From: a virus
IMG/VR virus record: IMGVR_UViG_3300042308_000549
Location: 1 to 43,887 of that record
Reading direction: 5' to 3' (one strand)
DNA length: 43,887 bases
Shown: in pieces, positions 6,685-13,926 of the stretch
How the letters are laid out: every line of letters starts with the position of its first letter
Numbering within the stretch: position 1 is the stretch's first letter
Position numbers and translations under genes: made by a program
The notes under the pieces: generated by a model
What the model was told of the DNA's origin: nothing
What the model saw: only the letters and a program-made list of their open reading frames with translations
Databases searched by the model: none

Positions 6685-7230
6685 ATGAATACAAAAATCG
6701 GCGCACTGCCAACTCACAGATACATCTACATAGATAGCCAATACACCCACGAAAAACCAATCGGCCCGGTAGAAGCTATGTGGGTAGGGCTAACTAGTAT
6801 CCCATCCAGAGCATGGGGAATCAACGTCATCCTAAGAGACGGCGGCGCACTCTACAGAAACATACCTCCAAACGCAGTGAGATTCAAAGAAAAAGCCCTA
6901 GAAGGATGGAGAATAGAAGAAAGCCAACTCTGGGACTGCTACTCATATAACTTTACAATACTACAAAACCCCATCCTAAGAGGACTACCAGTAACAACCA
7001 AGATCAACCAAAACATCTACAAGGGAACCTACCTCTTCTCCACAGCCCACCTAAACGATGGCTGGTCAGATAGCCCAGACCAAGACAAAGAATTCATCTT
7101 CATAGAACTCGACAACGGAAGACTAACCATCCAACCCACAAACAAAGTAGCCTTCCAAGACAATAGCTACACCACCCCCATTATCCCCAAACTCAAACTC
7201 CAAGATACCATCTACTCTTGTGAGAAATAA
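6685..7230 (+). CDS. Conserved phage protein of unknown function
   Basis: 181 residues. The recognisable conserved parts are MWVGLTSIPSRAWGINVIL, ALYRNIPPNAVRF, WDCYSYNFTIL, YLFSTAHLNDGWSD and FIFIELDNGRLTIQPTNKV. I have seen this layout in phage genomes without a known function. No signal peptide or transmembrane segment is seen. The region is strongly A-rich on the coding strand. It has its own leader with a possible pseudoknot and a palindrome directly before the ATG, so it is probably regulated separately from the operon upstream. Confidence 0.75.
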   Translation: MNTKIGALPTHRYIYIDSQYTHEKPIGPVEAMWVGLTSIPSRAWGINVILRDGGALYRNIPPNAVRFKEKALEGWRIEESQLWDCYSYNFTILQNPILRGLPVTTKINQNIYKGTYLFSTAHLNDGWSDSPDQDKEFIFIELDNGRLTIQPTNKVAFQDNSYTTPIIPKLKLQDTIYSCEK

Positions 7231-7759
7231 AGGATGGTTAAGTAGCCAATAAACACAAGACAACTGATCACAGAAATCCATTACTCAGATTTCTAAAGGA
7301 TGGTTACATGATTCTATTAACAGAGGTCAGCGTAGCTGCATAGGACGAAAGAGGGAGAAAGAGGGAAATATGGTGTTTTTCTGGGGAGAGGGGTTTTCCG
7401 CATTTGGAGCTGCGCCAGTTGGGTGTCATGGGGCAGGGGGGCAGGCCGTCCCGCCTCCCTATAAAAAAGAGATTCCTTCCCGCCATGCGTGCGTGCCTGT
7501 GCTGTGCGCTGTGCTAATACCAGTGTCGTGCTGGTAGCGTGTGGCGCGTGTGCCATTGTTATAGTGTCACCGGATCGGCGAGCGTGTCGCATCATGTGGC
7601 TTGCCGGTAGCGTGTGAAGGGATCGTGCCGGCAGCGTGTCGCATTATGTCGGATCGTGTGACAATCGGGTTTGCGGTAGCTGATGAGATTGGCGGAACTG
7701 GTATTGCTGGCAAGTATCGCTTTGAGTGATTATTTGAATTTATCAATCGCTTTTTCCAG

Positions 7760-7816
7760 TCTCAATAATATTGGCGGATTCGGGTGTTTTCCCGAGTTTT
7801 GGGAGCCTTATTGAGA
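7760..7816. other. Nested inverted repeat
   Basis: The outer arms TCTCAATAA (7760-7768) and TTATTGAGA (7808-7816) are perfect complements. Inside lies a second perfect hairpin, TCGGG (7780-7784) with CCCGA (7791-7795). The arrangement would form a cruciform in DNA or a two-part stem-loop in RNA on either strand. No coding frame explains it. Confidence 0.5.
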
Positions 7817-8107
7817 ATGGCGCAAAGTGGCATCGCATGGCCTGATTTTTGGGCGGATCGGTGTTGCCAATAGTTGCGTGTTGATGGAATCAAGCGCACC
7901 ATCCTTGCGACACTAGGAGAGGGAATGAAAATAAATAAAAATAAATGTGGACAAGCGAGAGGAAAATGATATTGTTTGTCCCGTGATGTTCGCGGAAGGC
8001 CGTTGAATGCGGGTTTGCGGACAATTTCACAATCGCTCTTTGAAGAAAAAATAATTTCGCACGCTAGAAAACAAGTGTGCGGATACATAAGAAAAACCTA
8101 AACCATA

Positions 8108-8124
8108 TCCCGAATCATTCGGGA
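8108..8124. promoter_or_regulatory. Operator-like perfect dyad
   Basis: TCCCGAAT-C-ATTCGGGA is an 8-bp perfect inverted repeat around one base, 17 bp upstream of the ATG at 8142. The 1-nt centre is too tight for an RNA hairpin loop, so a protein-binding operator is more likely. No second copy was seen. Confidence 0.5.
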
Positions 8125-8141
8125 AAACCTAACAGACTAGA

Positions 8142-8354
8142 ATGAAAATAACACCACTAAAAAACCAAGACGGGGATCGGTTCTTGTCAGTAGATGGCGA
8201 GATCATGCCAATCGGAATCGCTGCCATTTGTTGCGACAGTCGCATCGCTGGTTTTGAGATTAAATGCACGGAATGCCGGACTCTTTATCCTGTGCGTGAA
8301 TTGAATGAGGGTGGCTATTGTGAAGCGTGCGTGAATGCTGACTTTGAGGAATAA
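8142..8354 (+). CDS. Small zinc-finger-like protein
   Basis: 70 residues with paired cysteines: ICCDS, then CTEC (about 44-47) and CEAC (about 62-65) spaced 15 residues apart, typical of a zinc ribbon. The N-terminal part (GDRFLSVDGEIMPIG) is a short beta region. It probably binds nucleic acid or protein, but the family is not identified. It begins the second plus-strand block, behind an operator-like dyad and an A-rich leader. Confidence 0.65.
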   Translation: MKITPLKNQDGDRFLSVDGEIMPIGIAAICCDSRIAGFEIKCTECRTLYPVRELNEGGYCEACVNADFEE

Positions 8355-8358
8355 TCCC

Positions 8359-8487
8359 ATGAACACTATTAACCACATCCTGTCCCTTCCCGTGGATCAA
8401 TCGACAATAGACTTTGCTTTGATCTGCGCCGCCATGGTCGCCGTTCGCATCATGCTTTCCGTCATCTTTCACAAGCTGTCCCGTTAA
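8359..8487 (+). CDS. Small membrane protein (42 aa)
   Basis: ATG at 8359, 4 nt after the previous stop; TAA at 8485-8487. After a polar start (MNTINHILSLPVDQ) it has one hydrophobic helix, FALICAAMVAVRIMLSVIF, and a basic tail. Position in a close series of small genes supports it. Function unknown. Confidence 0.55.
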   Translation: MNTINHILSLPVDQSTIDFALICAAMVAVRIMLSVIFHKLSR

Positions 8488-8491
8488 TCAC

Positions 8492-8638
8492 ATGAAAAAC
8501 TCTGCCCAACTCTACGCCTTAAAATGCAAAGCTGCTTCTCTCCATGTCCGCGTTCTCTCTAATAAAGGGGATTCTGTGTTGCGTGGGAAACTGGCCGCGC
8601 TTGTCTCTAAAATTAATCAACTCGAATCTGCTCGCTGA
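8492..8638 (+). CDS. Small basic hypothetical protein (48 aa)
   Basis: ATG at 8492, 4 nt after the previous stop; TGA at 8636-8638. The product is basic and helical (NSAQLYALKCKAASLHVRV, LRGKLAALVSKINQLESAR). No family is recognised. The close spacing to both neighbours is the main support. Confidence 0.5.
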   Translation: MKNSAQLYALKCKAASLHVRVLSNKGDSVLRGKLAALVSKINQLESAR

Positions 8639-8642
8639 TATT

Positions 8643-8834
8643 ATGAACCTTATATTTGAATACGCTATCAAAAACAAGTCCGGCTTGTTCTACAACGGGA
8701 ACGCCTATGGTGATTCCCGCGACTGGTCATCTATTCCCATGGATGTTTACACTTATACGGAAGCGGGAGCATACCGCAAAATTTCCCTTTTCCCTGCTAT
8801 GTTCGCAGGTTGTGAAGTTGTCCGATTTATTTGA
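8643..8834 (+). CDS. Small hypothetical protein (63 aa)
   Basis: The start at 8643 (MNLIFEYAIKNKSGLFYNG) is chosen because it is 4 nt after the previous stop; a longer in-frame start at 8544 would overlap that gene out of frame. The sequence YNGNAYGDSRDWSSIPMDVY looks like a small beta-rich protein. No membrane segment or known motif is seen. Confidence 0.55.
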   Translation: MNLIFEYAIKNKSGLFYNGNAYGDSRDWSSIPMDVYTYTEAGAYRKISLFPAMFAGCEVVRFI

Positions 8835-8838
8835 TCCA

Positions 8839-8997
8839 ATGAAAATCCTCTCCTATTCTCTCGCCTTCGCCTCCCTCGCTTCTCTAGCTATGGGCTGCGC
8901 GTTCCTGCTATTCTCCGCGCCGTTCCCGGCTTTGCTTTGCTTCTGTGGCTTTGCATTGTTTGGCTTGGCCGCCGCGAAATTAAATCCTGAAATCTGA
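8839..8997 (+). CDS. Small membrane protein with two hydrophobic segments
   Basis: 52 residues from the ATG at 8839. Hydrophobic stretches cover about 5-27 (YSLAFASLASLAMGCAFLLF) and 29-46 (FPALLCFCGFALFGLAAA), giving a helical hairpin. It could be a holin-like or inner-membrane accessory peptide, but the real lysis cassette appears to be at 37.7-38.8 kb. It follows the previous stop by 4 nt. Confidence 0.55.
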   Translation: MKILSYSLAFASLASLAMGCAFLLFSAPFPALLCFCGFALFGLAAAKLNPEI

Positions 8998-9043
8998 ACC
9001 TTTGTTCCCCTCAGAACATCAAACCATAAACCTATAAAACAAC

Positions 9044-9319
9044 ATGAATCGTATATCCAAAAAAATCCTTCAATCCCGCGTCGAAACCATTAATTGCGTT
9101 CTTGGAATGCCTGACAGCCCATACACTCGCACGGAAGATAAATTTGTTGCCAACATTGGCAATTTCCATTTGTCCCAAGCATACGGGGGATATTGCGTTC
9201 ACCGTATGTGCAACGAAAATGGCGGGGTTTCCACTCCTATATGGGCGGGTCACATTCCAGCACGGGAAGCCTACGAGCGCATTTGCGCCTTCATCGCCGG
9301 ACTCACCTTTACCAAGTAA
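9044..9319 (+). CDS. Conserved small phage protein, unknown function
   Basis: 91 residues: MNRISKKILQSRVETINCV, GNFHLSQAYGGYCVHRMCN and SREAYERICAF-like helices. The layout (basic N-terminal helix, short beta pair with GGYCVHR, C-terminal helix with IAGL) resembles a small protein often seen in phage accessory regions. Function unknown. Its leader (ACCTATAAAACAAC) has no Shine-Dalgarno sequence. Confidence 0.7.
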   Translation: MNRISKKILQSRVETINCVLGMPDSPYTRTEDKFVANIGNFHLSQAYGGYCVHRMCNENGGVSTPIWAGHIPAREAYERICAFIAGLTFTK

Positions 9320-9323
9320 AAAT

Positions 9324-9530
9324 ATGTCGCGCTATAATTCCGACCCCTATTTCACTACCGCAAAATTCAACTCCACTTGCCCGGAAACGGGCTTGCCAAT
9401 TAAGAAAGGCGATAAAATAGCCTACTTTCCACGAGAGAGAAAAGCCTATCACGAAAACAGCAAGGGCGGCGATCAAATCCGCGAAATGCAATTCAATAAA
9501 TGCTTCGAGATGGCCGACGCTAATTGGTAA
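9324..9530 (+). CDS. Small phage protein (68 aa), unknown function
   Basis: Start at 9324 (MSRYNSDPYFTTAKFNSTC). The segments STCPETGLPIKKGDKIAYFPRERKAYH form a short zinc-ribbon-like or beta hairpin unit (a CPETG turn with a single Cys pair later), similar to small phage proteins of the ...C..tG..I.kGd... type. It follows the previous stop by 4 nt. Directly at its stop codon is the 12-mer TAAACACTCCAC, which recurs at the stop codon at 10198-10200. Confidence 0.65.
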   Translation: MSRYNSDPYFTTAKFNSTCPETGLPIKKGDKIAYFPRERKAYHENSKGGDQIREMQFNKCFEMADANW

Positions 9531-9659
9531 ACACTCCACACAAAGCGGGGTTTCGTTCTATCCGTCTCCCTGCTTTGCTCTATTCGCCTCTGTAGCGCGT
9601 TTTCTTTCCATGTGCCTAGTCATTCCCCTCCTTTCCACTCCCGCGCATTCCTTGGGGCG

Positions 9660-9675
9660 TGATCGTTTCCGATAA
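9660..9675. repeat. Palindrome site 5 (TGATCGTTTCCGATAA)
   Basis: One mismatch at the second base. It lies in the 206-bp gap 9531-9736, which also holds a weak AAAGC/GCTTT hairpin (about 9543-9575) and two copies of TTCCCTCCACA (9676-9686, 9693-9703). The site is 61 bp before the ATG at 9737. Confidence 0.85.
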
Positions 9676-9736
9676 TTCCCTCCACAAGATTTTTCCCTCC
9701 ACAGAACACAAAACCAAAAACCAGACAAACCAAAAA

Positions 9737-10030
9737 ATGAATAATACACTCCACACTCCCGCACCTTGGAAGCATGATCCAACTTGGGGCATCATCAAAC
9801 ACGGCAAAAGTGAGATTTGCGCCCTCCACAGCGGGAATCTTGCCAATGCAAACCTCATAGCCTCCGCACCGGATTTGCTTTCCGCCGTGGATTCATGCCT
9901 TGAAATAATGCTGCGAGCAATAGGTGAACGGCTTCCCATCAATCGCGGGACAGAATGCGAGGAAACAGATTGGCAAACAGCAATCCGCAAAGCTAAAGAA
10001 GCCATCCGCAAGGCGAAGGGGGAAGCATGA
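9737..10030 (+). CDS. Conserved phage protein (HTPAPW / APDLL type), unknown function
   Basis: 97 residues. The pattern HTPAPWKHD near the start, then NLANANLIASAPDLL, is that of a very common small phage and prophage protein family of unknown function. The C-terminal helix is charged (TAIRKAKEAIRKAKGEA). It starts after an A/C-rich leader without a Shine-Dalgarno sequence and overlaps the next gene by ATGA. Confidence 0.8.
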   Translation: MNNTLHTPAPWKHDPTWGIIKHGKSEICALHSGNLANANLIASAPDLLSAVDSCLEIMLRAIGERLPINRGTECEETDWQTAIRKAKEAIRKAKGEA

Positions 10031-10200
10031 GCGCGGAGTTTCATTCCATGTCCAAGCGCATCAAAGCGGCTTCCACACTCGCCGACCTTGTGAAGCTGGA
10101 AACTTCACTCGATAGATGCTGGAATGCAGGTTGCTTTTCCAAGGGCGAGTTTGTCGTTCTGGATTGCATGATTATCCAGCGGAAAATGCGCTTCGATTAA
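10027..10200 (+). CDS. Small hypothetical protein (57 aa)
   Basis: The ATG at 10027 overlaps the previous stop. The product is helical and amphipathic (SKRIKAASTLADLVKLETSL, GEFVVLDCMIIQRKMRFD). No family is recognised. It ends in TAA within the repeated 12-mer TAAACACTCCAC (10198-10209), and the convergent minus-strand gene ends 20 bp further on. Confidence 0.6.
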   Translation: MSAEFHSMSKRIKAASTLADLVKLETSLDRCWNAGCFSKGEFVVLDCMIIQRKMRFD

Positions 10201-10220
10201 ACACTCCACGGGGGCGCGAG

Positions 10221-10814
10221 TTAGTCCGATCCTTCCCCGCCTTCCGTTTCCGATTCCTCCACATTTTCGCCATGAGTTTCCACTTTGACATATTCAGCGG
10301 ATACAATTTCCCCTTCCACGGCTTTTCGCGGCCCTTCCACATGAAGCGAAATCATTGCGTTTACGCTTAACCCTTTCCTGTCGTGCATATTATTCTCATC
10401 CAGTCCCAACGCACGGGTCGCCATCTTTTCGTATTGCGCGAGAACATCGAGACGCGCCGACTGGTCTTTAATGTTTCCCGTTTTGTATCTCCCTTCCACT
10501 TGCGCTCGTTCCTCCGCAATTTGCTTGAGCATAAACTGATAGTGTGCAGATGTTTCTGCCGCCATCAGGTCTTCCATCTTCGGCGCAACGATATTCGCTA
10601 CGCTCTCCCTCAGTTTTTTCCTTTTGTCGATCCACTTCCCTTTCACCATGCAATTCTTGAGGTAGAATCGGCTCATCTTGCTAAACTCAGGCAATTTCAG
10701 AATGTCCGACATCTCCGCCCCTCCCATGAATAGTTGCTCGATCCTGTCCATGTCCCATTTCTTTCGCCTTCCACGCCCTAGCGTTTCGCTGTTCAATTCC
10801 GGTGTTTTGTTCAT
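10221..10814 (-). CDS. HTH protein, possibly a small-terminase-like subunit
   Basis: 197 residues. Residues 15-65 (WDMDRIEQLFMGGAEMSDIL, FSKMSRFYLKNCMVKGKWIDKRKKL) look like the N-terminal helix-turn-helix of phage small terminase subunits, in which a specificity helix is followed by a W-x-x-R/K-K-R segment. A long helical middle (LMAAETSAHYQFMLKQIAEE) and an acidic tail (EESETEGGEGSD) follow, which also fits TerS. If correct it would recognise pac/cos DNA for packaging. It is oddly alone on the minus strand between plus-strand genes, with no large subunit nearby, so a transcription regulator is an alternative. Confidence 0.55.
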   Translation of the reverse strand: MNKTPELNSETLGRGRRKKWDMDRIEQLFMGGAEMSDILKLPEFSKMSRFYLKNCMVKGKWIDKRKKLRESVANIVAPKMEDLMAAETSAHYQFMLKQIAEERAQVEGRYKTGNIKDQSARLDVLAQYEKMATRALGLDENNMHDRKGLSVNAMISLHVEGPRKAVEGEIVSAEYVKVETHGENVEESETEGGEGSD

Positions 10815-10821
10815 ACTTTAC

Positions 10822-10849
10822 TATTCACAAAACCAATCCACTTTGTCAA
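10822..10849 (-). promoter_or_regulatory. Candidate promoter of the minus-strand HTH gene
   Basis: On the minus strand a perfect TTGACA (10849-10844) is followed after 16-17 bp by TGAATA/GAATAG, close to an extended -10 (TGTGAATAGT). The start codon is at 10814, so the transcript would have almost no leader. The same short gap holds the leader of the divergent plus-strand gene at 10887. Confidence 0.5.
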
Positions 10850-10886
10850 CAATTTCCCTCCACAACACAACCAACAAACCAAACCA

Positions 10887-11033
10887 ATGAGTGCAATCGA
10901 GAAAAACCAACCAACTTGCCTTCCACCGGAGGCTTATATCAGAATCATTCGCAATTGCGAAAACAATGTGCCGAAGTTCCGTTCTTCGGTTTATCCTAAA
11001 ACTCAACCCAACCCAACGAAAAAAACGAAATGA
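10887..11033 (+). CDS. Small basic hypothetical protein (48 aa)
   Basis: ATG at 10887 after the A/C-rich leader AACAAACCAAACCA; TGA at 11031-11033. The sequence LPPEAYIRIIRNCENNVPKF is followed by a Pro/Lys-rich tail (KTQPNPTKKTK). It overlaps the following gene by ATGA, which supports translation. No family is recognised. Confidence 0.5.
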   Translation: MSAIEKNQPTCLPPEAYIRIIRNCENNVPKFRSSVYPKTQPNPTKKTK

Positions 11034-11203
11034 ACACAACACAAAGCAACTGGACAAAACACACACGCAAAAAGGGAATGACCTCCCGCGAGAAAAGACT
11101 ACTGACCGCATTGCAGGACATAGCCGCAATGGTGGTCAGTCCTAACGACACACGGGCCGATATTCTGAATCGCGCTCTTAAAGCAATCGGAAAGGATGAA
11201 TAA
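11030..11203 (+). CDS. Small hypothetical protein (57 aa)
   Basis: ATG at 11030 overlaps the previous stop; TAA at 11201-11203. The product is basic at the start (KHTRKKGMTSREKRLLTALQ) and then helical (DIAAMVVSPNDTRADILNRAL). The general pattern resembles short phage proteins with a single helical domain. Function unknown. Confidence 0.55.
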   Translation: MNTTQSNWTKHTRKKGMTSREKRLLTALQDIAAMVVSPNDTRADILNRALKAIGKDE

Positions 11204-11204
11204 A

Positions 11205-11570
11205 ATGAAAATCAACGGAATAAATTACAAGACAACTCCAAGGGAAACCAGACTTTTGGAGACTGCTTTGAATGACTGTATCAACATCAAAATTGTTCCC
11301 AACGAAGGGTTTGAAGGATTGATTGCAAGCCATGATTGGTTGGGTAACGATTATATTTTTGCATCCATATATTTAAATCCAAAAAATGGAATGTGGGACT
11401 TGTTCAAGGTAATTGATAATTTTGATGATGAGAAAAAAATATCTTCATCAAGAGATCATTTCCAAGCAATAAATAGTTTAAGAAAGTTACAAGACGAAAT
11501 ATGGGCAGATGCTTACAGGAATCCTGTAATGGATTCTTCTGAAGGCGTAATGCTAAGGCAAACAAACTGA
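11205..11570 (+). CDS. Hypothetical protein (121 aa)
   Basis: Start chosen at 11205 (MKINGINYKTTPRETRLLET), 9 nt after GGAAAGG (11189-11195), one of the few good Shine-Dalgarno matches here; an in-frame ATG at 11196 is possible. The protein is mixed alpha/beta (FEGLIASHDWLGNDYIFASI, GMWDLFKVIDNF). The gene is more AT-rich than its neighbours. No family is recognised. Confidence 0.65.
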   Translation: MKINGINYKTTPRETRLLETALNDCINIKIVPNEGFEGLIASHDWLGNDYIFASIYLNPKNGMWDLFKVIDNFDDEKKISSSRDHFQAINSLRKLQDEIWADAYRNPVMDSSEGVMLRQTN

Positions 11571-11611
11571 TTTAGTTCCCCAAGGACATAACATAAACCA
11601 ATAATAAATAA

Positions 11612-11872
11612 ATGAGTATCATACAACAACTCGCAGAAATTGAGGCGAAAGCACTCAAGTATAAACAACAGGACACCTTGTATATTTACACTCGGCATCC
11701 ACGAGCAGGGGAATCAGTTCCACAATTTGAACTCCGCATTGATGGTGACGACCAAGAGTATGTCCGTGCTTTCATGGACTTTCTGAAAGCCAATGGACTT
11801 TGCGCCAGGGTTTCTTCAGCAATCGAATCCCACAACAGACAAAACTTCACTTACCTTCCACGCGAAAAATGA
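11612..11872 (+). CDS. Hypothetical protein (86 aa)
   Basis: The product has MSIIQQLAEIEAKALKYKQQ, a helical start, and VPQFELRIDGDDQEYVRAFM, a beta-alpha unit. No known motif is seen. It follows an SD-less leader (ATAACATAAACCAATAAT) and overlaps the next gene by ATGA. Confidence 0.6.
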   Translation: MSIIQQLAEIEAKALKYKQQDTLYIYTRHPRAGESVPQFELRIDGDDQEYVRAFMDFLKANGLCARVSSAIESHNRQNFTYLPREK

Positions 11873-12243
11873 AAACACAAAGCGAAGCAATCGACGAAAT
11901 GTATAATGAACTACATTCCCTATACGGCAAAGTATTAGGGCCAATGTGGTTGGAAACCAAAGACAAAACATGGGCGTTCGACATTGAGAAATACGAAGGC
12001 GGCGAGAAATACGAAGGAGCAAATCCTGTGCAGGACATTATCCGCTCCTCTGACGGCATGGTGGAAATCATGGTCGAGCAAACCAATTCAATCTGCCGCA
12101 GAACTGCATGGAAATATATGGTCTATGCCGTTTACAATGATGATATTGGCGAGATGTATGAATACAATTGGAGGAACGCCGCCGCCAATAAGTTTATGGA
12201 GATTCAACTTTCAATGAAATTTGCAGTTGCAAACAACAAATGA
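11869..12243 (+). CDS. Hypothetical protein (124 aa)
   Basis: Start at 11869 (MKTQSEAIDEMYNELHSLYG), overlapping the previous TGA; an in-frame ATG at 11800 lies inside that gene. The protein contains an imperfect duplication (KYEGGEKYEG) and a Trp/Tyr-rich C-terminal half (WKYMVYAVYNDDIGEMYEYN). Function unknown. It overlaps the helicase gene by 4 nt. Confidence 0.65.
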   Translation: MKTQSEAIDEMYNELHSLYGKVLGPMWLETKDKTWAFDIEKYEGGEKYEGANPVQDIIRSSDGMVEIMVEQTNSICRRTAWKYMVYAVYNDDIGEMYEYNWRNAAANKFMEIQLSMKFAVANNK

Positions 12244-13862
12244 ACATCCACGATCTCATGGCAACAGTTGAGTGGTCGCATCCCATTCAGCTAAACACTA
12301 AACGCGGGGTCAGACTTCTAAAGAAGGCTCCAATCACCGATCAGTTCTGGAAAATCTACCGAGAGGATAAAGAGTTGTTCAAAGAGCAGATGAGTAAAGC
12401 AGGGATCAACCTTGGCAAGTTCCGCGAGGAGTGGGGCTTGTCTTGGTGGTCTGACGATCAGCTCAAGTTCAAGCAGATAATCGGTAACGATAACCAAGTC
12501 GAAGTGGTTGCCGAGCTTGATGTTGTTCCTCTCCTACACCCCGAAGGACTCTTTGAGTATCAGCAGACCTCAGTCCAGATGGGTGTTGCATCCATGAACA
12601 AATATAATCGTGTCTTGCTCGGTCACTCCACAGGTGTAGGAAAAACATTCTGCGCCTTGGGCATCGCCAGAGAGTTAGGCAAACGCATTGCGGTAGTCTG
12701 CCCGAAGCCGATCACCACAGACTGGTATCGTGCCGCGAAGATGATGGGCGTCGAAGTCTTCGAGATATGCGGCTGGGAATGGGCTAAGACAGGCAAGAGT
12801 CAGTTAGGTAGATGGACAGATGATAACAAGAAGACATTCCGGTTCATGTTACCCGAAGATGTTCTGCTAGTGTTCGATGAAGTCCACAGGGGGAAAGGTG
12901 AAGCTACCCAAAATGCTTTCCTAGTCCGAGATTCGGTTATCCAGAACATCCCTGCTATTGCTCTGTCTGCTACCATCGCCGACGATCCTACAAAGTTGTG
13001 GGCAATCGGGCAGTTCCTTGGTCTGCACCAAGGCGGGAAGGATTACTTCCGATTCCTCAGTCAGAACGGATGCCGAAAGACAAGGTTCGGAATGCAGTTC
13101 ACCGGAGGCAATGCAGTTCTGAAACGACTACATAGCCGAATCTACCCCGAAAAGGGTAATCGGTTGAGGCATTCTGACCTTGGCGATGCGTTCCCTGAAA
13201 CGCTAATCAAAGCCAAGGCTTTCGACATGGACAACGCAAAGAAGATTGCCAATGAGTATGATGATCTTTGCAACCGAATCGAAGAGCTACGGATGCAGGA
13301 GAACTTCTCGGCCAATGTCCTAGCAGAACAGACTAGAGCCAGACAAAGGATCGAGATGTTGAAAGCTCCCGCTGTAGCGGCGATGGCCCGTGATCTAATT
13401 GAAGAAGGGAACTCGGTGTTCATCGCAGTCAACTACACCGAGACCCGTGAGTGGTTGATGGAGGAGTTGGATACAGATTGCGCTATCTACGGAGGACAGA
13501 ATGAAATTGAGCGGAGAGGTAAGATTGATTCCTTTCAAGCGGATCGTTCCCGAATCATCATCGGAATCATCCAAGCGAGTAGGGAAGGTCTGAACCTCCA
13601 CGATCTCAACGGCAATCACTCACGGGTTGCGCTAATAATGCCTTCGCCTAGCGTTTTCGATCTCAAGCAGGTTCTTGGACGAGTCCATAGGGCTGGAGGT
13701 AAGTCGAAGTCGATCCAGTATCTCATCTACGCGGCGGGCGTTCCTATCGAGGAATCCATCTGCGAAAAGCTAGATGAAAAGCTAAAGCGTATGGATACAC
13801 TCAACGATGGGGAGATAGATGGGACTATCTCACTAGCTCCAAAAAGTGAAGAATTGATTTAA
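12240..13862 (+). CDS. SF2 helicase, SNF2/DEAD-like
   Basis: 540 residues. The motifs run in family order: Walker A GHSTGVGKT (about 128-136), DEVH (about 212), SAT (ALSATI), and in the second RecA domain SREGLNLHDL and QVLGRVHRAGG (motif VI, about 480). This is an ATP-driven DNA or RNA translocase of superfamily 2 similar to phage SNF2-like helicases, likely acting in replication, recombination or transcription switching. The N-terminal 100 residues (FREEWGLSWWSDDQLKFKQI) are not a known domain. A palindrome copy lies at 12478 in this N-terminal part. The gene ends the plus-strand block and runs into a terminator. Confidence 0.85.
   Translation: MNIHDLMATVEWSHPIQLNTKRGVRLLKKAPITDQFWKIYREDKELFKEQMSKAGINLGKFREEWGLSWWSDDQLKFKQIIGNDNQVEVVAELDVVPLLHPEGLFEYQQTSVQMGVASMNKYNRVLLGHSTGVGKTFCALGIARELGKRIAVVCPKPITTDWYRAAKMMGVEVFEICGWEWAKTGKSQLGRWTDDNKKTFRFMLPEDVLLVFDEVHRGKGEATQNAFLVRDSVIQNIPAIALSATIADDPTKLWAIGQFLGLHQGGKDYFRFLSQNGCRKTRFGMQFTGGNAVLKRLHSRIYPEKGNRLRHSDLGDAFPETLIKAKAFDMDNAKKIANEYDDLCNRIEELRMQENFSANVLAEQTRARQRIEMLKAPAVAAMARDLIEEGNSVFIAVNYTETREWLMEELDTDCAIYGGQNEIERRGKIDSFQADRSRIIIGIIQASREGLNLHDLNGNHSRVALIMPSPSVFDLKQVLGRVHRAGGKSKSIQYLIYAAGVPIEESICEKLDEKLKRMDTLNDGEIDGTISLAPKSEELI
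12478..12493. repeat. Palindrome site 6 (TAATCGGTAACGATAA)
   Basis: One mismatch at the second base. It lies inside the helicase gene, encoding part of KQIIGNDN. Confidence 0.85.
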
Positions 13863-13876
13863 TCCTAAAAAGCAAG

Positions 13877-13914
13877 AAGCCCACCAAGGAGAAATCCAAG
13901 GTGGGCTTTTTTGT
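13877..13914. terminator. Bidirectional intrinsic terminator
   Basis: AAGCCCACC (13877-13885) pairs with GGTGGGCTT (13900-13908) around a 14-nt loop. TTTTTTG follows on the plus strand and an A-run precedes, giving a T-run on the minus strand. It lies between the convergent ends of the helicase gene (13862) and the minus-strand operon (13927), so it can stop both. Confidence 0.88.
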
Positions 13915-13926
13915 TGTCTTGATACT

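Larger units (their letters stand above)
7231..8141. other. Non-coding region with short repeats and hairpins
   Basis: I see no convincing gene in these 911 bases. The start holds a direct repeat AAAGGATGGTTA (about 7228 and 7296) around a GAAATC/GATTTC inverted repeat. The middle is G/T-rich, with AGCGTGT repeated at 7536, 7581, 7609 and 7633 and a variant ATCGTGT at 7653, twice followed by CGCATYATGT. Then come AT-rich stretches (7730-7770, 7925-7950), a nested hairpin (7760-7816) and an operator-like dyad (8108-8124). It could be a second origin, a packaging or transcription-control region, or a source of an untranslated RNA. Confidence 0.55.

Noticed and set aside
7317-7595. Minus-strand ORF in the non-coding region (also 7762-8088)
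   Set aside because: Composition is unlike a protein (many Arg/Thr/His or Phe/Cys without pattern), there is no ribosome site and no coupling to neighbours.
10116-10733. Plus-strand ORFs opposite the minus-strand HTH gene
   Set aside because: They are antisense shadows; the minus-strand frame has a promoter and an HTH pattern.
13542-13557. GATCGTTCCCGAATCA as an eighteenth palindrome copy
   Set aside because: The right core is CGAA instead of CGAT, so symmetry is broken inside the core.
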